This document shows positions 6,454 through 9,230 of a stretch of DNA of 9,230 bases, one piece after another. Source of the DNA: an uncultured Caulobacteraceae bacterium. GTDB taxonomy: Bacteria > Pseudomonadota > Alphaproteobacteria > Caulobacterales > TH1-2. The number at the start of each line of letters is the position of its first letter. Within the stretch, counting starts at the first letter, position 1. Position numbers and translations under genes: made by a program. The DNA lies in the NCBI GenBank assembly GCA_937967425.1, contig CALBST010000183.1, positions 1 through 9,230 of the forward strand. The letters are read 5' to 3'. Below the pieces are notes generated by a model. The model saw nothing but the letters and a program-made list of their open reading frames with translations, was not told the DNA's origin and searched no databases.

Positions 6454-6527
6454 CTCGAAGCGGGTTTCTTCGAGGCCCTGAAGGGTCGATGACTGATGGT
6501 ATAACAAAGGGCGGGCCGTCGTCCCGC
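6454..6527. terminator. Two hairpins between convergent genes
   Basis: CTCGAAG (6454-6460) pairs with CTTCGAG (6468-6474) across a 7-nt loop, and GCGGG (6511-6515) pairs with CCCGC (6523-6527). They lie in the 121-bp gap where the 370-aa gene and the Rep-type gene converge, the usual place for a bidirectional terminator. Neither is followed by a good T-run, so this is only a positional suggestion. Confidence 0.3.
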
Positions 6528-6540
6528 ATCACGGAAAGAG

Positions 6541-7098
6541 TCAGTGAAGGTAGAGGTTCTCTACGTCCACGTTATCGGCCAACGGGCCGCTCTTGGCCTT
6601 CAGGGTGTATTCCGTCCAACGCTCACTCGCTTCGTCGCCAAAGTGGAGTCGGAACGCATCGTTGAGTTTGGTCCAATGGTGCGTCATCAGCGAGAGATAT
6701 TCGTCACGCGACTTCGATGCGGGATGCTCGATGGCTCCATGCAAGTGCAAGCCGAGATCATTTCCCCATTCCCGCACGAAGAAGCGTGCAAGGCGCTTGC
6801 GCTTCAATCCCGCATCAGGGCGAGCAAGCTTCTTGTAGACTTGCCGTTCGACACCATAGATGAAGCGGCCAACGCAGGATGTGGCTTGCTCACATGTGAT
6901 TTCCGGTCGCCAATGCCTGATCGCCGTATCGATCTGCTGCCGCAACACCAGGGTCACGGGGATCGATCCCGCTGGCATCTTCGCCAGAAACATCGAGTAG
7001 GCTTCCCGCAATCGGCGGCTGCGTTCCCTAAACTCCGCGTATTCACGATCCTTGGCGGGGAGCTTCCGATCTTCCTGCCAGTCGGGTGGTATGTTCAA
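6541..7098 (-). CDS. HUH endonuclease, rolling-circle Rep-type protein
   Basis: This 185-aa protein shows the three motifs of HUH replication initiators in order: a hydrophobic strand IPVTLVL (46-52, motif 1), HLH at 118-120 (metal-binding HUH motif, context LGLHLHGAIEH), and EYTLKAK with Tyr164 and Lys167 (YxxK, the nicking tyrosine). It has no helicase domain and is short, like initiators of small plasmids, filamentous phages and satellites. The start is TTG, sharing bases with the AlpA-like gene's TGA stop (TTGA), which implies translational coupling; no better start is seen. It would nick a specific origin and attach covalently to the 5' end. A relaxase for mobilisation is an alternative role, but the single tyrosine, small size and coupling to the island regulator favour replication. 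Confidence 0.75.
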   Translation of the reverse strand: MNIPPDWQEDRKLPAKDREYAEFRERSRRLREAYSMFLAKMPAGSIPVTLVLRQQIDTAIRHWRPEITCEQATSCVGRFIYGVERQVYKKLARPDAGLKRKRLARFFVREWGNDLGLHLHGAIEHPASKSRDEYLSLMTHHWTKLNDAFRLHFGDEASERWTEYTLKAKSGPLADNVDVENLYLH

Positions 7099-7301
7099 CG
7101 GCGATAGTCTCTCGCTCGGCCATAGGTTCTCGAATGCATCCAGCGTTCAAGGTCGACTAAGGCGTAACGAACCCGCCCGCCGATTTTGTGAAAGCGCGGC
7201 CCTTGTCCAGCACTTCGCCAGTTCGCCAACGTGCGATGGCTTAGCATCAAGCGATCCGCGCAAGCGGCTGGCGTTAGCAAGGTCAGGGATTTGGACTTCA
7301 T
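7095..7301 (-). CDS. AlpA-like / excisionase-type helix-turn-helix protein
   Basis: This 68-aa protein is of the MerR-like winged-HTH type found in AlpA regulators and excisionases. LTPAACADRLMLSHRTLANWRSAG contains the helix-turn-helix (about 9-33), and GPRFHKIGGRVRYALVDLERWM (about 34-55) is the wing and final helix typical of this group. The ATG at 7301 has GAGGAAG just upstream, slightly close. It lies 129 bp after the integrase stop and overlaps the start of the Rep-type gene. AlpA-type proteins act as recombination directionality factors or activate integrase genes, so it probably tips the island towards excision and, through the coupled Rep-type protein, replication. Confidence 0.88.
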   Translation of the reverse strand: MKSKSLTLLTPAACADRLMLSHRTLANWRSAGQGPRFHKIGGRVRYALVDLERWMHSRTYGRARDYRR

Positions 7302-7333
7302 TCTTCCTCATACAAGTTGGTCGGTTGTCCTAT

Positions 7334-7357
7334 TTAGTCACGTCGATGCGTGGCTAA
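7334..7357. repeat. Imperfect hairpin upstream of alpA-like gene
   Basis: TTAGTCACG (7334-7342) pairs with CGTGGCTAA (7349-7357) with one mismatch that can be a G-U pair, around the 6-nt loop TCGATG. It lies 33 bp upstream of the AlpA-like start, where that protein or a repressor would be expected to bind. Confidence 0.45.
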
Positions 7358-7361
7358 GCGA

Positions 7362-7387
7362 CGTTCGTGATGGGACATCAACGAACG
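7362..7387. repeat. Strong hairpin between integrase and alpA-like gene
   Basis: CGTTCGT (7362-7368) pairs with ACGAACG (7381-7387), and the inner GATG (7369-7372) pairs with CATC (7376-7379). There is one bulged A (7380) and the loop is GGA. It is 44 bp beyond the integrase stop and has no T-run, so a plain terminator is unlikely. Candidates are an operator, an excisionase site or the nick-site hairpin of the Rep-type protein. Confidence 0.5.
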
Positions 7388-7430
7388 CCGCCATCGTTTG
7401 ACCGCGCCGCGTGAGATACGAAGCGAGCGC

Positions 7431-8474
7431 TCACACACGGTCGAGGAAGGGGATGATCTGACCGCCCATGCCCCTCTGCATCTTCGTTTTGAGATGCTCG
7501 TATTGATTGCGACGGCTGATATAGCGCGAGATGATCTTCTCTGCGTGCTGCTTGGACCAACCCATCAGCAACACGATGTCATCTAGGGCCATCCCGGCTT
7601 CATGCAACTTTGTGGCCGCCGTGCCGCGCAGATCGTGAAACGTCTTGCCCTCGATGCCTGACGCCAATCGCGCCTTCCGCCAAGCCGTGCCAAAGCCATC
7701 CCCGGTCCACGGCTTGCCACGACTGTTGACCAGCACATTCCCTTCACGACGGTTGCTGCGGAAGAGAAATGCCCGCAACTCATCATACAGCGGGATTTCT
7801 ACCAACGTGCGCTTCCCGCTCTTTTGGGTCCAAACCTCGATGTGATGTTCTTTGATTTGACTCCACTGCAACGAGAGTAAATCGCCGCGCCGCAGTCCTG
7901 TGAGCAAAGCCAACGCCGCGACTTGTCCAACGTGCGCGGGTGACGCGGCGAGGAAGTTCGCAATCTCCGCGTCCGTCCAGGTGATGTGCGAACGATCCCC
8001 GTGGTAGAACGTTTCGAGCCGTCCGCAGTGGTGGCCGCTGATCAAGCGGCGTTCGACGGCATACGAGAGCAAGCGCGACAGCACGGTCCGGGCGTAGTCC
8101 ATGTTTCTTTTGCTGGACTCAAAGCGCTCGCGCCACTTCTCGATCAGATCGATGCTGGCCTCGCTCTCGAAAACCTTGAGGCGGAGAGCGCCCAAGCCGT
8201 CACGAATGTGATCGATCCACGGACGCCAGCACTTCCGGGTGGAAGCCGCATAGCCTTGCCAGACACGGCACTGAATGAAAGCCGCCGCCAGATCGTCAAT
8301 CGTGAGGATCGACGACACGGATGCCAGCACTCGTTTGATCTCGGACGCGAGTGCGGGATCATCACGGGTGCAAGATAGACGATGCCACACACCGTCCTTG
8401 ACGAAGTAGGTGTAGAGCTTGCCATCGACACGCTTCTGGACGACTTCGCCGCCAGCAACATACCTACCGGGCAT
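7431..8474 (-). CDS. int: Tyrosine recombinase, island integrase
   Basis: This 347-aa site-specific integrase should integrate and excise the island at tRNA-Gly(CCC). The core-binding domain spans about residues 55-150. The catalytic domain has all expected residues: Arg195 (TGLRRGD), Lys218 (TQKSGK, beta-hairpin lysine), His280 and Arg283 (FHDLRGT), Trp306 at the His/Trp position (LLMGWS) and the nucleophile Tyr318 (SRYISRR). The N-terminal 50 residues look like an arm-type DNA-binding beta domain (DGKLYTYFVKDGVWHRL). The ATG at 8474 is chosen because the longer frame to 8561 runs through the preceding gene; it overlaps that gene's stop by 11 bp. It is transcribed away from the right attachment site, about 0.7 kb from it. 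Confidence 0.95.
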   Translation of the reverse strand: MPGRYVAGGEVVQKRVDGKLYTYFVKDGVWHRLSCTRDDPALASEIKRVLASVSSILTIDDLAAAFIQCRVWQGYAASTRKCWRPWIDHIRDGLGALRLKVFESEASIDLIEKWRERFESSKRNMDYARTVLSRLLSYAVERRLISGHHCGRLETFYHGDRSHITWTDAEIANFLAASPAHVGQVAALALLTGLRRGDLLSLQWSQIKEHHIEVWTQKSGKRTLVEIPLYDELRAFLFRSNRREGNVLVNSRGKPWTGDGFGTAWRKARLASGIEGKTFHDLRGTAATKLHEAGMALDDIVLLMGWSKQHAEKIISRYISRRNQYEHLKTKMQRGMGGQIIPFLDRV

Positions 8475-8676
8475 TGGCTTGCTCCCAAGCCTTGATCTCA
8501 TCGTCGATGCTTTGGTGGTCGCTCGACGCAGTATCCACGCCCCATGAGCCATCTGGTTCAACCCAGAAGGACTTCACCTTGACGCCACAGCGCTCGAACA
8601 CGCGGCACACATCTTCAATGGACTTTACGGACGGGGATTTGATGCGCTTGCGGCGCTTGATTTCGGGTTCGCTCAT
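8464..8676 (-). CDS. Small basic protein overlapping integrase, 70 aa, unknown
   Basis: I recognise no family. The protein begins MSEPEIKRRKRIKSPSVKS, a strongly basic N-terminus, and continues as a short alpha/beta domain with VKVKSFWVEPDGSWGV and an acidic C-terminal helix (SIDDEIKAWEQ). The ATG at 8676 has GGAG 6 nt upstream; the ATG at 8688 has no ribosome-binding site. It overlaps the integrase start by 11 bp, so the two are translated from one mRNA and probably coupled. Small genes directly before an integrase are often DNA-binding accessory factors or regulators of the recombinase; the basic N-terminus fits, but this is inference. Confidence 0.7.
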   Translation of the reverse strand: MSEPEIKRRKRIKSPSVKSIEDVCRVFERCGVKVKSFWVEPDGSWGVDTASSDHQSIDDEIKAWEQANAR

Positions 8677-8704
8677 CGCTGGCTCCATAGTTACTGGGCA
8701 AACA

Positions 8705-8756
8705 ATGGGCGTGAGTCACTCGCGCCCATCGGGCGCTTCGAGCCATTCACGAAGCG
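8705..8756. promoter_or_regulatory. Overlapping hairpins in the leader of the integrase operon
   Basis: Three inverted repeats are stacked upstream of the 70-aa gene. ATGGGCGTGAGT (8705-8716) and ACTCGCGCCCAT (8718-8729) match in 11 of 12 positions about a single central C. GCGCCC (8722-8727) can instead pair with GGGCGC (8731-8736). CGCTTCG (8734-8740) pairs with CGAAGCG (8750-8756). The first two compete for the same bases, as in an attenuator. On the minus strand the first stem is followed by TTGTTT. A protein-binding palindrome is the alternative. Confidence 0.5.
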
Positions 8757-9008
8757 ATTAGGTGTCGATCACCACACGTCTTCGCAAAGCGGACTGTTAG
8801 CTTTCGTCGGCGTCTGCGGCGTCTATCGCCACTTCGCTGCTTGCTCGTTCCAACGACGCCATCAGTGAAGCACAATCACATCCCGCACGCAAGAACAGCC
8901 GCAGTGTTCAGCGATCAACGTGTCGTGATGACTTAATCGGCAATGATTTTGATTAGAGCCAGTCTCGGAATCATTTTGCAGGCACGCAGATAAAACACAG
9001 TATTCGTG

Positions 9009-9026
9009 GCGGCGATCCATCGCCGC
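9009..9026. repeat. Perfect 8-bp palindrome with 2-nt centre
   Basis: GCGGCGAT (9009-9016) and ATCGCCGC (9019-9026) are exact inverted copies about CC. The site is GC-rich and about 150 bp from the right attachment site. It could be a dimeric regulator or Rep-binding site. No T-run follows on either strand, so it is not a standard terminator. Confidence 0.5.
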
Positions 9027-9056
9027 TTCGTCACACGGACTAATATTCACGGGCGA

Positions 9057-9110
9057 AGAAAACAGGCCAGAAAACTCTTGGAAAACCGCCTGCGGATGCC
9101 TGTAGAAAAC
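9057..9110 (+). repeat. Four phased (A/G)GAAAAC repeats, possible integrase arm sites or iterons
   Basis: AGAAAAC occurs at 9057-9063, 9069-9075 and 9104-9110, and GGAAAAC at 9080-9086. The start-to-start spacing is 12, 11 and 24 bp, close to whole turns of the helix. They end 66 bp before the right attachment repeat. Arm-type integrase sites and Rep iterons both look like this. Confidence 0.5.
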
Positions 9111-9159
9111 CTGCGAACGCGGAAGCGGCAAGCGAGTGGAGTTTCTCACTTTCTTCGCC

Positions 9160-9165
9160 TATAGC
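9160..9165 (+). promoter_or_regulatory. Possible -10 of the reconstituted tRNA-Gly, supplied by the island
   Basis: TATAGC ends 11 bp before the tRNA 5' end, the right distance for a tRNA promoter, and lies inside island DNA. No good -35 is seen 16-18 bp upstream. The displaced host side has TATGCG at the comparable place (3-8). Confidence 0.35.
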
Positions 9166-9175
9166 CCGTCAGCTT

Positions 9176-9213
9176 CGCGGGCGTAGTTCAGAGGTAGAAC
9201 GTCAGCTTCCCAA
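9176..9213 (+). repeat. attR: right copy of 38-bp direct repeat
   Basis: This is identical to 18-55. It forms the 5' half of the reconstituted tRNA-Gly gene and joins directly to the native 3' half at 9214. The preceding base differs from the left copy, which fixes the outer edge one base upstream of the tRNA. Confidence 0.9.
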
Positions 9214-9230
9214 GCTGAATGTCGGGGGTT
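9177..9230 (+). tRNA. tRNA-Gly (anticodon CCC), 3' end beyond window
   Basis: The acceptor 5' strand GCGGGCG, D-stem GTTC/GAAC, anticodon stem TCAGC/GCTGA with loop TTCCCAA (anticodon CCC at 9209-9211), variable region and the start of the T-arm (GGGGGTT) are present. The last 20 or so bases are cut off by the window. The first 37 nt come from the island's attachment site and the rest from the host gene, so the tRNA is a restored hybrid of unchanged sequence. Confidence 0.92.

Larger units (their letters stand above)
8690..9175. other. Non-coding right end of the island
   Basis: This stretch of nearly 490 bp has no convincing gene on either strand. Besides the leader hairpins, it holds a direct repeat GGCGTCT (8809-8815, 8818-8824), an inverted pair AATGATT (8942-8948) and AATCATT (8969-8975), a GC-rich palindrome at 9009-9026 and four AGAAAAC-type repeats at 9057-9110. 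This is what an attachment-site arm region, with integrase and directionality-factor sites and possibly a replication origin, would look like. Its composition is more AT-rich than that of the flanking genes. Confidence 0.55.
18..9213. mobile_element. Integrative island in tRNA-Gly(CCC), about 9.2 kb
   Basis: A perfect 38-bp direct repeat at 18-55 and 9176-9213 brackets a complete set of mobility genes: tyrosine integrase, AlpA-like factor, HUH Rep-type protein, and serine resolvase with a res-like site. The repeat is the 5' half of a tRNA-Gly gene. The bases before the repeat (17 versus 9175) and after it (56 versus 9214) differ, so its limits are sharp. No structural phage or conjugation genes are visible, which suggests a satellite-like or passively transferred element carrying cargo. 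The cargo comprises a TIR-ParA operon, a single-pass membrane protein and a two-gene unknown pair. The boundaries and integrase are read directly; mobility and replication are inferred. Confidence 0.9.

Noticed and set aside
6544..7107. Plus-strand open frame of 187 codons
   Set aside because: Antisense to the HUH Rep-type gene, whose motifs are clear; the plus frame has no recognisable domain.
8809..8824. Tandem GGCGTCT pair as part of a CRISPR-like or iteron array
   Set aside because: Only two short copies with a 2-nt gap; no array structure anywhere in the window.
8862..9149. Minus-strand open frame of 95 codons starting with GTG
   Set aside because: No ribosome-binding site, many Cys/His/Ser, no codon-position bias; it overlaps the palindrome and the phased repeats, so it is treated as non-coding.

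Overview
This window is almost exactly one small integrative genomic island, about 9.16 kb long. It sits in a tRNA-Gly gene with anticodon CCC. The evidence is a perfect 38-bp direct repeat at 18-55 and 9176-9213 that covers the 5' half of the tRNA as far as the anticodon loop. The right copy continues into the 3' half of the gene, cut off by the window end. The left copy breaks off after the anticodon loop. Only about 17 bp of host DNA is visible on the left. The moderately high GC content, the tRNA sequence and the gene families suggest a proteobacterium, most likely an alphaproteobacterium. That placement is an inference.

The layout from left to right is as follows. (1) At 56-394 there is a short leader and a 42-aa acidic ORF on the plus strand. 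(2) At 3196-416 there is a tight four-gene minus-strand operon: a TIR domain fused to a ParA-type ATPase, a 134-aa helical protein, a two-TM coiled-coil membrane protein with a Pro-rich tail, and a 76-aa acidic protein. A perfect 9-bp inverted repeat with a 4-nt spacer lies just upstream of the first gene. (3) At 3846-3280 there is a 188-aa single-pass membrane protein on the minus strand. (4) At 3908-4619 there is a three-part res-like recombination site followed by a complete 190-aa serine resolvase on the plus strand. (5) At 4732-6419 two overlapping plus-strand genes encode unrecognised proteins of 192 and 370 aa. The first has a possible degenerate PD-(D/E)XK pattern; the second has helical repeats and a beta-rich C-terminus. 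(6) At 8676-6541 the minus strand carries the mobility module: a 70-aa protein, a tyrosine integrase, an AlpA-like helix-turn-helix protein and a 185-aa HUH rolling-circle Rep-type protein. (7) At 8690-9175 there is a non-coding end with several inverted repeats and helically phased AGAAAAC-type repeats next to the attachment site.

The mobility genes suggest an island that excises with the integrase and AlpA-like factor, may replicate as a circle with the HUH protein, and may resolve multimers with the resolvase and res site. No capsid, tail or conjugation genes are present, so it resembles a satellite or a mobilisable defence island. The cargo has the usual properties of anti-phage systems. 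The TIR-ParA operon is the strongest candidate for an undescribed system, and the 192/370-aa pair is second. A further point is that integration replaces the promoter and 5' half of a host tRNA gene with the element's own copy, and leaves the host promoter reading into the island.
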